From: Trujillonella endophytica
GTDB lineage: Bacteria > Actinomycetota > Actinomycetes > Mycobacteriales > Geodermatophilaceae
Length of the DNA: 64,000 nucleotides
Assembly (NCBI RefSeq): GCF_019799905.1
Contig: NZ_JABGCI010000001.1
Coordinates: 868,001-932,000, forward strand
Reading direction: 5' to 3'
The notes beneath the pieces were generated by a model. That model was not told the DNA's origin and did not search any database. It saw nothing but the letters and a program-made list of their open reading frames with translations. A program made the translations under genes and the position numbers. The first letter of the stretch is position 1. Every line of letters starts with the position of its first letter. Shown in pieces: positions 1-9,003 of this stretch.

Positions 1-542
1 GCGCCGCCCTGCTGGACGCCGCGGACGACCCCGCCTACCCGGCCGCCGTCGTCGCCGTCGGCGCCGACCGCGACGCCCCCGGCCTCGAGCACGCGCGCCG
101 GCGGGACCTGCCCACGTTCGTGTGCCGGCTCGGCGACCACCCCGACCGCGCCTCGTGGGACCGCGCGCTGGCCGACGCGATCGCGGCGCACCGGCCCGAC
201 CTCGTGGTGTCCGCCGGGTTCATGAAGATCGTCGGCCCGGCCGTGCTCGGCGCCTTCGGCGGCCGGCTGCTCAACACCCACCCCGCGCTGCTGCCGGCCT
301 TCCCGGGGGCGCACGCCGTCCGGGACGCGCTCGCCGCCGGGGCCGAGGTGACCGGCAGCACGGTGCACTGGGTCGACGCCGGTGTGGACACCGGCCCGGT
401 GATCGCCCAGCGCGAGGTGCCGGTCCTGCGGGGCGACGACGAGGCCCGCCTGCACGAACGGATCAAGGCCGTGGAGCGGACGCTCCTGGTGGACACGGTG
501 GCGTTGCTCGCCGCCGAGAGGACGAGGGAGAGCCCCCGATGA
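1..542 (+). CDS. purN: Phosphoribosylglycinamide formyltransferase (5' end outside window)
   Basis: Transfers a formyl group from 10-formyl-tetrahydrofolate to GAR, the third step of de novo purine synthesis in the cytoplasm. The reading frame is already open at base 3, so the N-terminal part with the start codon lies upstream of the window. About 179 residues are visible. They include the family hallmark [12 protein letters not shown], whose Asn and His are the catalytic pair, followed by [19 protein letters not shown], which contains the conserved catalytic Asp. The stop codon overlaps the purH start by four bases (ATGA, 539-542), so the two genes are translationally coupled in one purine operon. 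The family assignment is secure; only the true start is unknown. Confidence 0.96.
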   Translation, partial: AALLDAADDPAYPAAVVAVGADRDAPGLEHARRRDLPTFVCRLGDHPDRASWDRALADAIAAHRPDLVVSAGFMKIVGPAVLGAFGGRLLNTHPALLPAFPGAHAVRDALAAGAEVTGSTVHWVDAGVDTGPVIAQREVPVLRGDDEARLHERIKAVERTLLVDTVALLAAERTRESPR

Positions 543-2089
543 GCGACCGCACCCCCATCCGCCGAGCGCTGCTGGGCGTGTACGACAAGAGCGGCGTCGA
601 GGAGCTGGCCCGGGGCCTGGCCGAGACGGGCGTGGAGCTCGTCAGCACCGGCGCGACCGCCCGCCGCATCGCCGAGGCCGGCATCGCGGTCACGCCGGTC
701 GAGGAGGTCACCGGCTTCCCGGAGTGCCTGGACGGCCGGGTCAAGACGCTGCACCCCGCGGTGCACGCCGGGATCCTCGCCGACCGCCGCCGGCCCGAGC
801 ACGTGCAGCAGCTCGAGGAGCTCGGCATCGCCGCCTTCGACCTCGTCGTCGTCAACCTGTACCCGTTCACCGAGACCGTGGTTTCGGGGGCCACGCCCGA
901 CGAGTGCGTCGAGCAGATCGACATCGGCGGCCCGGCCATGGTGCGGGCCGCGGCCAAGAACCACCCGTCGGTGGCGGTGGTCGTCGACCCGGCGCGGTAC
1001 GGCGACGTCCTGGCCGCCGTCCGGTCCGGGGGCTTCACGCCGGCCGAGCGGCAGCAGCTGGCCGCCGCCGCGTTCCGGCACACCGCGACGTACGACATCG
1101 CCGTCGCCTCCTGGATGGGCAGCGTGCTGGCCCCCGACGCGGACACGGCATACCCGGCGTGGGTCGGCGCGAGCTGGGAGCGGGCCGACGTCCTGCGCTA
1201 CGGCGAGAACCCGCACCAGGGGGCCGCCCTCTACCGCGGCACGCAGCCCGGCCTGGCCCACGCCGAGCAGCTGCACGGCAAGCAGATGTCGTACAACAAC
1301 TACGTCGACACCGACGCCGCCTGGCGGGCCGCGCACGACCACAACGACCCGTGCGTGGCGATCATCAAGCACGCCAACCCGTGCGGCATCGCCGTCGGGC
1401 CGGACATCGCCTCGGCGCACCGCAAGGCGCACGCCTGCGACCCCGTCTCGGCCTTCGGCGGGGTGATCGCCGCCAACCGCGAGGTCGACCTCGCCATGGC
1501 CGAGCAGGTCGCCGACGTGTTCACCGAGGTCGTCGTGGCGCCGTCGTTCACCGCGGACGCGGTGCAGGTGCTGACCGCGAAGAAGAACATCCGCCTGCTC
1601 CGGCTGCCCACGGACGCGCGCAGCGCCGTGGAGTTCCGCCCGATCGGCGGCGGCGTGCTCCTGCAGGCGGCCGACCGGATCGACGCGGCCGGCGACGACC
1701 CGACCAGCTGGACGCTGGCCACCGGTGAGCCGCTGGACGCCGCGGAGCTGGACAACCTCGTCTTCGCCTGGCGCAGCGTGCGCGCGGTGAAGAGCAACGC
1801 CATCCTCCTGGCGCACGACAAGGCGACCGTCGGGGTCGGCATGGGTCAGGTCAACCGGGTGGACGCCGCCCGGCTCGCCGTCTCCCGGGCGGGGGAGCGG
1901 GCGGCCGGCTCCGTCGCGGCCTCCGACGCGTTCTTCCCGTTCGCCGACGGCCTGCAGGTCCTCGTCGACGCCGGGGTGCGGGCCGTCGTGCAGCCGGGGG
2001 GTTCGGTGCGGGACGAGGAGGTCGTCGCGGCCGCCGCCGCGGCCGGGGTGGCGATGTACCTCACCGGGACCCGCCACTTCGCCCACTGA
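539..2089 (+). CDS. purH: Bifunctional AICAR transformylase / IMP cyclohydrolase
   Basis: Catalyses the last two steps of IMP synthesis, formylation of AICAR and ring closure. The product is 516 residues, normal for PurH. The N-terminal MGS-like cyclohydrolase domain (roughly residues 1-200) starts [19 protein letters not shown] and carries the G(R)[13 protein letters not shown] motif. The C-terminal transformylase domain contains [16 protein letters not shown], the KHANPCG motif with the catalytic Lys-His, and ends [14 protein letters not shown]...[11 protein letters not shown], typical of the family. The ATG at 539 overlaps the purN stop (ATGA). That overlap and the [19 protein letters not shown] beginning fix the start. 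Confidence 0.97.
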   Translation: MSDRTPIRRALLGVYDKSGVEELARGLAETGVELVSTGATARRIAEAGIAVTPVEEVTGFPECLDGRVKTLHPAVHAGILADRRRPEHVQQLEELGIAAFDLVVVNLYPFTETVVSGATPDECVEQIDIGGPAMVRAAAKNHPSVAVVVDPARYGDVLAAVRSGGFTPAERQQLAAAAFRHTATYDIAVASWMGSVLAPDADTAYPAWVGASWERADVLRYGENPHQGAALYRGTQPGLAHAEQLHGKQMSYNNYVDTDAAWRAAHDHNDPCVAIIKHANPCGIAVGPDIASAHRKAHACDPVSAFGGVIAANREVDLAMAEQVADVFTEVVVAPSFTADAVQVLTAKKNIRLLRLPTDARSAVEFRPIGGGVLLQAADRIDAAGDDPTSWTLATGEPLDAAELDNLVFAWRSVRAVKSNAILLAHDKATVGVGMGQVNRVDAARLAVSRAGERAAGSVAASDAFFPFADGLQVLVDAGVRAVVQPGGSVRDEEVVAAAAAAGVAMYLTGTRHFAH

Positions 2090-2100
2090 GGAGGGACCCC

Positions 2101-2757
2101 GTGTCCCCCGCTCCTCGCAAGCTCGGCGCGGGGCCGCGCCCCCACGTGCAGCCGCCGGAGGCGGGGGAGACGCTCGAGGGTGCCGACCTCGCCCGGGTGG
2201 ACTGGTGGGGGGCGGAGCTGACGGAGGTCACCTTCACCCGCTGCCGCTTCGACGACGCCGACCTGACCGAGCTGGTGACCCGGCGGTGCGTCTTCACCGA
2301 CTGCGTCCTCACCGGCGCCCGGATGGCGGGCTCCCGGCACTCCGGGACGGCGTTCCTGAGCTGCCGCTTCGACCGCGCGCGGCTGTTCGACGCGGTCTGG
2401 GACGGGTGCAAGCTCACCGGCTCGCACTTCCCCGGCGCGACGCTGCGGCCGCTCACCACGACGGACTCCGACTGGAGCTGGACGTCGTTGCGCGGGGTCG
2501 ACCTGTCGGGCTCGGACCTGTCGCGGCAGCGGTTCACCGAGGCCGACCTGACCGACGCCGACCTGCGCGAGTGCGACCTGACCGGCGCGCACCTGGCGCG
2601 CGCGCGGGTGCAGGGGACGAAGCTGCGGGGCAGCGACCTGCGCGGTGCCGACACCGAGGCGGTCAACTGGCGGGCGCTCGACCTGACGGGGGTGCGCCTG
2701 GACCTCCTGCAGGCGGTCCAGGTGGCCCGCGCGCACGGTGCGGTGGTTGCCGACTGA
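2101..2757 (+). CDS. Pentapeptide-repeat protein
   Basis: A 218-residue cytoplasmic protein built mainly from A(D/N)Lxx pentapeptides. Runs such as DADLTELVTRRCVFTDCVLTG and DLSGSDLSRQRFTEADLTDA recur at five-residue spacing over about residues 30-205, which predicts a right-handed quadrilateral beta-helix. There is no signal peptide or extra catalytic domain. The GTG at 2101 has a good ribosome-binding site (GGAGG, 2090-2094) directly after the purH stop, so it is probably co-transcribed with purNH. Some family members mimic DNA and protect gyrase (Qnr/MfpA), but nothing here supports that specifically. The function is unassigned. Confidence 0.85.
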   Translation: MSPAPRKLGAGPRPHVQPPEAGETLEGADLARVDWWGAELTEVTFTRCRFDDADLTELVTRRCVFTDCVLTGARMAGSRHSGTAFLSCRFDRARLFDAVWDGCKLTGSHFPGATLRPLTTTDSDWSWTSLRGVDLSGSDLSRQRFTEADLTDADLRECDLTGAHLARARVQGTKLRGSDLRGADTEAVNWRALDLTGVRLDLLQAVQVARAHGAVVAD

Positions 2758-2821
2758 TGTCACTGTGAGTCGAGTGAACAGGACCCTTCCGTCACGGGTT
2801 TAGAACCTCGATGATGGGGGC

Positions 2822-3124
2822 ATGCTCGCCGCTTCCCTCCTCGTCCTGCTGATCGGTTGCACCGTCGCCGTCCGGACCGGACTCCTCCACCGGCACAGCG
2901 ACGTCCTGGCCGGCAGGACCGAGCACGGGCAGGAGGTCCCGGCCGCGGTCCGGCGCAGCCTGCGGTCGTACCTGCCGCGCTCCCGCAAGCCGGTGCTGCC
3001 GCGGGAGGACCGGGCGCCGCTGCCCGGCCGCATCACGTGCACCGACATCCACGACTACGTGGCCGGTGGCTACCAGGGGATCGTCGTCCACCTCATGCAG
3101 GCCGACCGCCGCCGGAGGGCCTGA
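2822..3124 (+). CDS. Small hypothetical protein with an N-terminal membrane segment
   Basis: A 100-residue predicted protein starting MLAASLLVLLIGCTVAVRTG, a single hydrophobic helix that could be an uncleaved anchor or a signal sequence. A basic region (RRSLRSYLPRSRK) and a TDIHDYVAGGYQGIVVHLMQ segment follow. It is in a 64-bp-separated position after the pentapeptide gene on the same strand. No Shine-Dalgarno stands out beyond a GGGGG run (2816-2820) just before the ATG. Third-position GC is high, which supports coding, but the gene is short and I do not recognise a family. Two other ATGs (2811, 2814) lie in a different frame. Confidence 0.55.
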   Translation: MLAASLLVLLIGCTVAVRTGLLHRHSDVLAGRTEHGQEVPAAVRRSLRSYLPRSRKPVLPREDRAPLPGRITCTDIHDYVAGGYQGIVVHLMQADRRRRA

Positions 3125-3131
3125 CGCCGGA

Positions 3132-3953
3132 CTACCGCAGCTTCGGGTTGGTCAGCATCGCCTTGAGCGAGCCGAGCAGCCCGAGCGCCGGGACGGCGCA
3201 GGCGGCCCAGAAGCCGGCCTCGAAGGGGTCGAGGTTCCACTGGACCGACTGGAGCAGCACCACCACGGCGCACAGGGCCGCCAGCGTCGCCAGCAGCGCG
3301 AGGACGCCGAGGGTCCGGTGGTTGCGGGCCGGCAGGAACATCAGCAGACCGAGTACGAGCAGTGCGCCGCCGGCCACCGCGATGACCGGGAACGGCCACG
3401 AGTCGGCGCCGAAGTCCTCGAAGCCGTTCTCCACGAGGTCCCAGCCGTTCGCGTCCTGCACCCAGTCGAGCAGCAGGCTGATCCCGGCCGCGATGCCGGC
3501 CAGCACGAGCAGCAGGCCGGCCAGCACGTCCGGACGGCGGACCCGCACCGGCGAGGTCGAGTACTGCGGCGCCGTCTCGCGGCGATCGTCCCGGTCCGGG
3601 TACCCGGAGGTGCCGCTCTGGTCCGGGTACCCCGATGTGTCGCCCTGTCCCTGGTGCCCGGAGGTGCCGCTCTGGTCCTGGTACCCGGAGGTGCCGCTCT
3701 GGTCCTGGTACCCGGAGGTGCCGCTCTGGTCCTGGTACCCGTGGCGGCCGACGTGGCCGGCGCCGCTGTCGTCCTGGCCGCGCCCGGCCCGGGCTCCGGA
3801 ACCGCCCGCGCCGGCCGGGCTGGCCCCGGCGCCGGAGAACGGGCCGCTCCCGGCGTGCTGGAGGCCGGGGGTGGTGTCGGCGCGCCAGTCCACGGGCGGC
3901 TGGGCCGGCCACTCCGGACGCGGGCCGGCGGGGGACTGGTCGCGCTCGCTCAT
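3132..3953 (-). CDS. Membrane protein with Gly/Gln-rich tandem-repeat N-terminus
   Basis: A 273-residue protein. The first ~140 residues are a hydrophilic, disordered Pro/Gly/Ser region holding about six tandem copies of a GYQDQSGTS-like nonapeptide (about residues 72-120). The C-terminal half has four predicted transmembrane helices (about 143-163, 188-207, 214-234 and 247-264). The start chosen is the ATG at 3953, which has a clear AGGAG site (GCGAGGAGAGCCCATG); an upstream GTG at 3995 in frame has none. It is convergent with the small gene at 2822-3124 and divergent from folD. The layout (low-complexity cytoplasmic tail plus small membrane domain) is common in actinobacterial envelope proteins. 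The function is unknown. Confidence 0.75.
   Translation of the reverse strand: MSERDQSPAGPRPEWPAQPPVDWRADTTPGLQHAGSGPFSGAGASPAGAGGSGARAGRGQDDSGAGHVGRHGYQDQSGTSGYQDQSGTSGYQDQSGTSGHQGQGDTSGYPDQSGTSGYPDRDDRRETAPQYSTSPVRVRRPDVLAGLLLVLAGIAAGISLLLDWVQDANGWDLVENGFEDFGADSWPFPVIAVAGGALLVLGLLMFLPARNHRTLGVLALLATLAALCAVVVLLQSVQWNLDPFEAGFWAACAVPALGLLGSLKAMLTNPKLR
3603..3745. repeat. Tandem 27-bp repeats inside the membrane-protein gene
   Basis: Direct repeats of about 27 bp, each beginning with a GGTACCCGGAGGTGCCGCTC-like sequence, in roughly five to six copies. The central three are nearly identical and the outer ones have drifted. The unit length is a multiple of three and encodes the GYQDQSGTS nonapeptide on the minus strand, so copy number can change without a frameshift. 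Confidence 0.85.
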
Positions 3954-4074
3954 GGGCTCTCCTCGCGGGTCGTGCGGGCGCGGGGAGACGCCCACTGGCG
4001 GGTCAGCCTAGGGCCGTGGGGATAGCGCCGCCGACCTCTCGGGCAGGCGGTCGCTGGGCCGGAGCGCTCTCGGG

Positions 4075-4080
4075 CAGACT
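4075..4080 (+). promoter_or_regulatory. Candidate -10 box of a leaderless folD transcript
   Basis: CAGACT ends exactly 6 nt before the GTG at 4087, with no Shine-Dalgarno between. It matches the actinobacterial TAnnnT -10 at positions 2 and 6. The spacing would place transcription start at or next to the start codon and favours GTG 4087 over GTG 4081. Confidence 0.45.
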
Positions 4081-4086
4081 GTGCCC

Positions 4087-4974
4087 GTGCCCGCCACCAC
4101 CCTCGACGGCAAGGCGACCGCTGCCGCGATCCGGACCGAGCTGACCGAGCGGGTGGCCGCGCTGGCCGCCGCCGGCCACCGTCCCGGGCTCGGCACCCTG
4201 CTGGTCGGCGACGACCCGGGCAGCCGCTGGTACGTCAACGCCAAGCACTCCGACTGCGCGCAGGTCGGCATCGCCAGCATCCAGCGGGAGCTGCCCGCGA
4301 CCGCCACGCTGGCCGACGTCCTCGCCGTCGTCGAGGAGCTCAACGCCGACCCCGCGTGCACCGGCTACATCGTGCAGCTGCCCCTCCCGCGGCAGGTCGA
4401 CGAGTTCGCCGTCCTCGAGGCCATGGACCCGGCCAAGGACGCCGACGGGCTGCACCCCACCAACCTCGGCCGGCTGGTGCTCGGCGTCGACGGTCCGCTG
4501 CCGTGCACCCCGGTCGGCATCGTCGAGCTGCTGCGCCGCCACGACGTGCCGATCGCCGGCGCCGAGGTCGTGGTCGTCGGTCGTGGCATCACGGTCGGCC
4601 GGCCGCTGGGCCTGCTGCTGACCCGGCGCAGCGAGAACGCCACCGTGACGCTGTGCCACACCGGGACGCGGGACCTGGCCGCCCACCTGCGCGCCGCCGA
4701 CGTGGTCGTCGCCGCGGCCGGGGTCCCCGGGCTGGTGACGAAGGACCTGGTCAAGCCCGGTGCGGCGGTCCTCGACGTGGGCGTCAGCCGGGTGGACGGC
4801 AAGATCGCCGGCGACGTCGCCAAGGACGTCGTGGAGGTCGCCGGTCACGTCGCGCCCAACCCCGGCGGCGTGGGCCCGATGACCCGGGCCATGCTCCTGC
4901 AGAACGTCGTGCTGGCCGCCGAGCGGGCTGCCGGCGTCCCCCTCGCCGGTGGATCGGCGCTCTACGCCCGATGA
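4087..4974 (+). CDS. folD: Methylenetetrahydrofolate dehydrogenase / methenyl-THF cyclohydrolase
   Basis: Interconverts 5,10-methylene-, methenyl- and 10-formyl-tetrahydrofolate, and so supplies the formyl donor used by PurN and PurH upstream. The product is about 295 residues, normal for FolD. Visible motifs are the YVNAK catalytic Tyr/Lys, the GYIVQLPLP signature, [17 protein letters not shown] and the Rossmann-type [14 protein letters not shown], followed by the C-terminal [17 protein letters not shown]. Two in-frame GTG codons (4081, 4087) open the gene. I prefer 4087 because a -10-like CAGACT sits 6 nt ahead of it; the difference is only two residues. Confidence 0.96.
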   Translation: MPATTLDGKATAAAIRTELTERVAALAAAGHRPGLGTLLVGDDPGSRWYVNAKHSDCAQVGIASIQRELPATATLADVLAVVEELNADPACTGYIVQLPLPRQVDEFAVLEAMDPAKDADGLHPTNLGRLVLGVDGPLPCTPVGIVELLRRHDVPIAGAEVVVVGRGITVGRPLGLLLTRRSENATVTLCHTGTRDLAAHLRAADVVVAAAGVPGLVTKDLVKPGAAVLDVGVSRVDGKIAGDVAKDVVEVAGHVAPNPGGVGPMTRAMLLQNVVLAAERAAGVPLAGGSALYAR

Positions 4975-4998
4975 CGGACGCCTCGTGAGGGACGTCCG

Positions 4999-5340
4999 GT
5001 GACGATGACCCGCCCGCCGCTCCACCGCCGCCGGCCGTTCCTGGCCGGGCTGCTGCGCCAGCTCCCGCTGCTCGCCGTGCTGGTCGCCGTCGGCGTCGGG
5101 CTGGCCATGGTCGCGTTCGAGCACTGGCGCCGCGGGCTGGTCGTCATCGGGGTCGCGCTGATGGCCGCCGGGGCGCTGCGGCTGCTGCTGCCGGTCCGCC
5201 GGGTGGGCTTCCTCGCCGTCCGCAGCCGGCCGATCGACGTCGTCCTGCTGGCCGGGGTCGGCGCGGCCGTCGTCGCCGTCGCCCTGTCCATCCCCGGGGA
5301 CGACGTCGGGGTCCCCCCGCTCCCGCCCGTGACCCGCTGA
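4999..5340 (+). CDS. DUF3017-type small membrane protein
   Basis: A 113-residue protein with three predicted transmembrane helices (about residues 22-42, 47-66 and 80-99) and a short Arg-rich N-terminus. Its size, topology and position directly after folD match the actinobacterial DUF3017 family, which commonly neighbours folD. Nothing about its biochemical role is visible. The GTG at 4999 lies 24 bases after the folD stop and has GAGGGACG upstream as a plausible ribosome-binding site. Confidence 0.75.
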   Translation: MTMTRPPLHRRRPFLAGLLRQLPLLAVLVAVGVGLAMVAFEHWRRGLVVIGVALMAAGALRLLLPVRRVGFLAVRSRPIDVVLLAGVGAAVVAVALSIPGDDVGVPPLPPVTR

Positions 5341-5363
5341 GGCGCGCAGGTGCGTTCTGGCGC

Positions 5364-5369
5364 TAGGTT
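5364..5369 (+). promoter_or_regulatory. Candidate -10 box of a leaderless mdh transcript
   Basis: TAGGTT lies 7 nt before the mdh ATG at 5377 and there is no Shine-Dalgarno in between. It fits TAnnnT fully, so mdh can have its own promoter although it follows the DUF3017 gene by only 36 bp. Confidence 0.55.
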
Positions 5370-5376
5370 GGCCGCC

Positions 5377-6330
5377 ATGGCAGATCAGCCCCGGAACGGC
5401 AAGGTCACCGTCGTCGGTGCCGGCTTCTACGGCTCGACCACCGCCCTCCGTCTGGCGGAGTACGACGTCTTCGAGACCGTCGTCCTCACCGACATCGTCG
5501 AGGGCAAGCCCGAGGGCCTGGCCCTCGACATCAACCAGTCCCGCCCGATCGAGGGCTTCGAGACGAAGCTGATCGGGGTCGGCGGTGGCTCCTACGAGGG
5601 CACCGAGGGCTCCGACGTCGTCGTGGTCACCGCCGGCGTGCCCCGCAAACCGGGCATGAGCCGGATGGACCTGATCGAGACCAACGCCGGGATCGTCCGG
5701 CAGGTCGCCGAGAACGTCGCGCGGACCTCGCCCGACGCGGTGGTCATCGTCGTGTCCAACCCCCTGGACGAGATGACGGCGCTCGCCCAGCTCGCCACCG
5801 GGTTCCCGAAGAACCGGGTGATGGGCCAGGCGGGGATGCTCGACACCGCCCGCTTCAGCCACTTCGTCGCCGAGGAGCTCGGCGTCCCCGTCGCCTCGGT
5901 GCGCACCCTGACGCTGGGCTCGCACGGCGACACGATGGTGCCGGTGCCCTCGCGGTGCACCGTCGACGGCAAGCCGCTGGCCGACGTGCTGGCCGCCGAC
6001 CGCATCGAGGAGCTCGTGACCCGGACCCGCAACGGCGGGGCCGAGGTCGTCGCGCTGCTGAAGACCGGCTCGGCGTACTACGCGCCCTCGGCGGCGGCGG
6101 CCCGGATGGCCAGGGCCGTCATCGAGGACTCGGGTGCCGTGATGCCGGTGTGCACGTGGGTCGACGGCGAGTACGACATCTCCGGCGTCTACCTCGGCGT
6201 GGAGGCCGAGATCGGGCGCGAGGGAGTGCGGCGGGTCGTCCAGGGCGACCTGACCGAGAGCGAGCTGGCCGGGTTGCGCGAGGCGGCCGAGGCCGTGCGC
6301 GCCAAGCAGGCCGACGTAGCCGACCTCTGA
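5377..6330 (+). CDS. mdh: Malate dehydrogenase (LDH-like type)
   Basis: NAD-dependent oxidation of malate to oxaloacetate in the TCA cycle. The product is 317 residues, the size of the LDH-like type 3 malate dehydrogenases. It begins with a Rossmann fold ([19 protein letters not shown]) and has the substrate loop [13 protein letters not shown], the conserved VSNPLD segment and the catalytic His in [10 protein letters not shown]. The start is the ATG at 5377 ([11 protein letters not shown]). The in-frame upstream extension from 5350 is rejected because it has no ribosome-binding site and crosses the promoter-like TAGGTT. It lies 38 bp upstream of icd, so two consecutive TCA enzymes are encoded together. 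Confidence 0.95.
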   Translation: MADQPRNGKVTVVGAGFYGSTTALRLAEYDVFETVVLTDIVEGKPEGLALDINQSRPIEGFETKLIGVGGGSYEGTEGSDVVVVTAGVPRKPGMSRMDLIETNAGIVRQVAENVARTSPDAVVIVVSNPLDEMTALAQLATGFPKNRVMGQAGMLDTARFSHFVAEELGVPVASVRTLTLGSHGDTMVPVPSRCTVDGKPLADVLAADRIEELVTRTRNGGAEVVALLKTGSAYYAPSAAAARMARAVIEDSGAVMPVCTWVDGEYDISGVYLGVEAEIGREGVRRVVQGDLTESELAGLREAAEAVRAKQADVADL

Positions 6331-6368
6331 CCGAACTGGTCAGAGCTGCAGAGAGGGAAACCAACCAC

Positions 6369-7583
6369 GTGAGCAAGATCAAGGTCGAGGGCACGGTCGT
6401 CGAGCTGGACGGCGACGAGATGACCCGGATCATCTGGCAGTTCATCAAGGACCAGCTGATCCTCCCGTACCTCGACGTCAACCTCGAGTACTACGACCTC
6501 GGCATCGAGCACCGCGACGCCACCGACGACCAGGTGACGATCGACTCCGCCAACGCCATCAAGAAGCACGGCGTCGGCGTCAAGTGCGCCACCATCACGC
6601 CGGACGAGGCGCGGGTCGAGGAGTTCGGCCTCAAGAAGATGTGGCGGTCGCCCAACGGCACGATCCGCAACATCCTCGGCGGCGTCATCTTCCGCGAGCC
6701 GATCATCATGCAGAACGTGCCGCGGCTGGTGCCGGGCTGGACCAAGCCGATCATCGTCGGCCGTCACGCCTTCGGTGACCAGTACCGCGCCACCGACTTC
6801 AAGTTCCCCTCCGCGGGCACCCTGACGGTGACCTTCACGCCCTCCGACGGCTCCGAGCCGATCGAGCACGAGGTCTTCCAGGCCCCCGGCGCCGGTGTCT
6901 CGCTGTCGATGTACAACCTCGACGAGTCGATCCGGGACTTCGCGAAGGCCTCGCTCAACTACGGCCTCGACCGCGGCTACCCGGTGTACCTGTCGACGAA
7001 GAACACGATCCTCAAGGCCTACGACGGCCGGTTCAAGGACATCTTCGAGGAGGTGTTCGAGGCCGAGTTCAAGGACAGGTTCGAGGCTGCCGGCATCACC
7101 TACGAGCACCGCCTCATCGACGACATGGTCGCGGCCTCCCTCAAGTGGGAGGGCGGCTACGTCTGGGCGTGCAAGAACTACGACGGCGACGTGCAGTCCG
7201 ACACCGTGGCGCAGGGCTTCGGCTCGCTGGGCCTGATGACGTCGGTGCTGGCGACCCCGGACGGGCGCACGGTCGAGGCCGAGGCCGCCCACGGCACGGT
7301 GACGCGGCACTACCGGCAGCACCAGCAGGGCAAGGAGACGTCGACCAACCCGATCGCGTCGATCTTCGCCTGGACCCGGGGCCTGGCCCACCGCGGCAAG
7401 CTGGACGGCACCCCCGAGGTGACCCGCTTCGCCGAGACGCTGGAGAAGGTCTGCATCGACACCGTCGAGAGCGGTCAGATGACCAAGGACCTGGCGCTGC
7501 TCATCAGCAAGGACAGCCCCTGGCTGACCACCCAGGACTTCCTGGCGGCCATCGACGGCAACCTGAAGAAGGCCATGCAGTAA
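6369..7583 (+). CDS. icd: NADP-dependent isocitrate dehydrogenase, homodimeric type
   Basis: Oxidative decarboxylation of isocitrate to 2-oxoglutarate in the TCA cycle. The product has 404 residues and belongs to the eukaryote-like homodimeric IDH group, shown by [12 protein letters not shown] at the N-terminus and [19 protein letters not shown] around the substrate-binding Ser and Arg. [19 protein letters not shown] and [13 protein letters not shown] are further conserved segments. The GTG at 6369 is preceded by AGAGAGGGAAACC, a workable ribosome-binding site. The gene ends with TAA at 7581-7583, and that codon forms the first bases of a hairpin repeat. A strong terminator follows at 7651. 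Confidence 0.96.
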   Translation: MSKIKVEGTVVELDGDEMTRIIWQFIKDQLILPYLDVNLEYYDLGIEHRDATDDQVTIDSANAIKKHGVGVKCATITPDEARVEEFGLKKMWRSPNGTIRNILGGVIFREPIIMQNVPRLVPGWTKPIIVGRHAFGDQYRATDFKFPSAGTLTVTFTPSDGSEPIEHEVFQAPGAGVSLSMYNLDESIRDFAKASLNYGLDRGYPVYLSTKNTILKAYDGRFKDIFEEVFEAEFKDRFEAAGITYEHRLIDDMVAASLKWEGGYVWACKNYDGDVQSDTVAQGFGSLGLMTSVLATPDGRTVEAEAAHGTVTRHYRQHQQGKETSTNPIASIFAWTRGLAHRGKLDGTPEVTRFAETLEKVCIDTVESGQMTKDLALLISKDSPWLTTQDFLAAIDGNLKKAMQ

Positions 7584-7639
7584 GGACCTCCCTGCCCCCC
7601 ACCGCTCGCGAGCTGGCGGCGGGCCCCTGCAGGCTGGCC
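7582..7639 (+). repeat. 3'-hairpin repeat, copy A
   Basis: First copy of a repeat found five times in this window directly after stop codons, in sense orientation. It starts with AAGGACC inside the icd stop codon. The outer stem pairs CCTGC (7591-7595) with GCAGG (7629-7633), an inner GCCC pairs with GGGC, and the apex holds the palindrome GCTCGCGAGC (7604-7613). See copies B to E. Confidence 0.75.
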
Positions 7640-7650
7640 GGTGAGGCCGA

Positions 7651-7685
7651 GTCGGCCCCCGCACCCACCGGGTGCGGGGGCCGAC
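7651..7685. terminator. Bidirectional hairpin terminator, 16-bp perfect stem
   Basis: A perfect inverted repeat, 7651-7666 pairing with 7670-7685, around a 3-nt ACC loop. It lies between the convergent icd and CAP-domain genes and can end transcription from both sides. There is no U-tract, as usual in very GC-rich actinobacteria. Confidence 0.85.
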
Positions 7686-7697
7686 GTGCGTCCGGGG

Positions 7698-8801
7698 TCA
7701 GGCGAGGAGCTGGGTCCACCACGGGCCGCCGGCGCCCTCGGCCACACCGACCCCCAGCCGGGTGAGGTCGCAGTCGAGGACGTTGGCGCGGTGGCCGGGG
7801 CTGGCCATCCAGGCCGCCATGACGGCGGCGGCGTCGGACTGGCCACGGGCGATGTTCTCCGCGCGGGCGGAGAGCCCGGCCGCGGCGGCCCGCTGGAAGG
7901 GGTCCCGGCCGTCGGGGTCGGTGTGGGCGAAGAACCCGCGGTCGCGCATGTCGGCGCTGTGGGCCCGGGCGACCGAGGCGAGGCCGGCGTCGGGGGTCAC
8001 GGCCCCGCAGCCCTCGGCGGCCCGCTCCTGGTTGACCAGCGTGAGCACCTGCGCCTCCGCGGACCCGCCGACCGGTGCCGCGACGACCTGCGGCGCGGCC
8101 GGCGGGCGGGAGGTCCCGGGAGGCGCCGGGGCCGGGGTGGTCGACACCGGCGCCGAGGGGGCCGGGTCCGGCGCCGGCGGGTCGGAGGTGGCACCCGGGA
8201 CGGGCGTCGCCGGGCCGGTCGGGCCGGTGTCCGTCGGGGTGGGCTCCGCGCCGGTCGCCGCCGTGCTGCCCGACGGGGTGTGGGAGGCGGCGCTGCCGGG
8301 CGCGCTCTCACGGGCGGTGGTGCTGCCCGGAGCGGTGCTGCCGGGTGTGCTGCCGGGTGTCGTGCTGCCCGGTGCGGTGCTGCCGGGTGTCGTGCTGCCC
8401 GGTGCGGTGCTGCCGGGGGTCGTGCTGCCCGGTGCGGTGCTGCCGGGTGTCGTGCTGCCCGGTGCGGTGCTGTCGGGTGCGGTGCTGCCCGGAGCGGTCC
8501 CCGGGGCGGACGGCGTCGTCGCGTCCGGCACCTCGGCCGCGGGGCCGCCGGTGGCGGGGTCGCCGTCCACCCCCAGCCGCACCGCCCCCGGCTCGAGCTC
8601 GGCCTCGCCGGGGGAGGTCTCCACGGAGGCGTCGACCGTCCCGGGGTCGTCGGCGAGCCCGGAACCGCCGAGCAGCAGGGCCGCCAGCACGACCAGGGCG
8701 ACGGTCGCGCAGGCGGTCACCCCCGCCAGCAGGGTGCCCCGCCGGCGGAGGAGCGCCGCCAGGCGGGCGGCGGCGGACGGGCCGGACGGCATGTGGTGCA
8801 C
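7698..8801 (-). CDS. Secreted or membrane-anchored CAP-domain (SCP/YkwD-like) protein
   Basis: A 367-residue protein. A hydrophobic segment at about residues 25-46 (a signal or anchor) follows a basic N-terminus. A long disordered Pro/Thr/Ser/Gly stretch comes next, with PGSTAPGSTT repeats (about residues 95-150), and then a C-terminal CAP domain of about 125 residues. CAP signatures are HSADMRDRGFFAHTDPDG, the AENIARGQ segment and AWMASPGHRANVL, the usual bacterial YkwD pattern. The start chosen is the GTG at 8801, which has GAGAGG five bases upstream; an earlier in-frame TTG (8822) is less likely. The role of bacterial CAP proteins is mostly undefined. The linker suggests that it spans the cell wall. 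Confidence 0.85.
   Translation of the reverse strand: MHHMPSGPSAAARLAALLRRRGTLLAGVTACATVALVVLAALLLGGSGLADDPGTVDASVETSPGEAELEPGAVRLGVDGDPATGGPAAEVPDATTPSAPGTAPGSTAPDSTAPGSTTPGSTAPGSTTPGSTAPGSTTPGSTAPGSTTPGSTPGSTAPGSTTARESAPGSAASHTPSGSTAATGAEPTPTDTGPTGPATPVPGATSDPPAPDPAPSAPVSTTPAPAPPGTSRPPAAPQVVAAPVGGSAEAQVLTLVNQERAAEGCGAVTPDAGLASVARAHSADMRDRGFFAHTDPDGRDPFQRAAAAGLSARAENIARGQSDAAAVMAAWMASPGHRANVLDCDLTRLGVGVAEGAGGPWWTQLLA
8321..8500. repeat. Tandem repeats in the CAP-protein linker
   Basis: About six imperfect direct copies of a 30-bp unit built from GTGCTGCCGGGTGTC and GTGCTGCCCGGTGCG halves. On the minus strand they encode PGSTAPGSTT. Each half is 15 bp, so the linker can lengthen or shorten in five-residue steps without frameshift. 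A missing half-unit near 8345 shows this. Confidence 0.85.
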
Positions 8802-8845
8802 GCGGACCTCTCGAGTTGCCAATCACAGCGGTGTCGTTTTGGAGA

Positions 8846-8851
8846 GACTAG
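8846..8851 (-). promoter_or_regulatory. Candidate -10 box upstream of the CAP-domain gene
   Basis: TAGTCT on the minus strand matches TAnnnT, 44 nt upstream of the GTG at 8801. Unlike the leaderless genes in this window, this gene has a leader with a GAGAGG ribosome-binding site. No convincing -35 is visible. Confidence 0.35.
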
Positions 8852-9003
8852 CCGTGACTGAACCGTTACGGAAAGACATCAGCAGTCCCGGGCGCGAGAG
8901 GTCCGCCTCGTCCGTCCGAGGGGGCGCGGTGCCCGAGGGCTTGTCGGGACGGGCAGCATGGACGCGGTCCGCAGCACCCGACACCGACAGGAGCACGCCG
9001 CCG

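Noticed and set aside
35..2086. 683-residue open frame antisense to purN-purH
   Set aside because: A by-product of high GC content. Its translation is Arg/Gly/Val/Asp-rich without domains, and the plus-strand frame has the full PurH motifs.
7604..7613. GCTCGCGAGC palindrome as a regulator operator
   Set aside because: It occurs as the apex of the 3' hairpin repeats (also at 28766), not upstream of genes, so it is better explained as part of that element.
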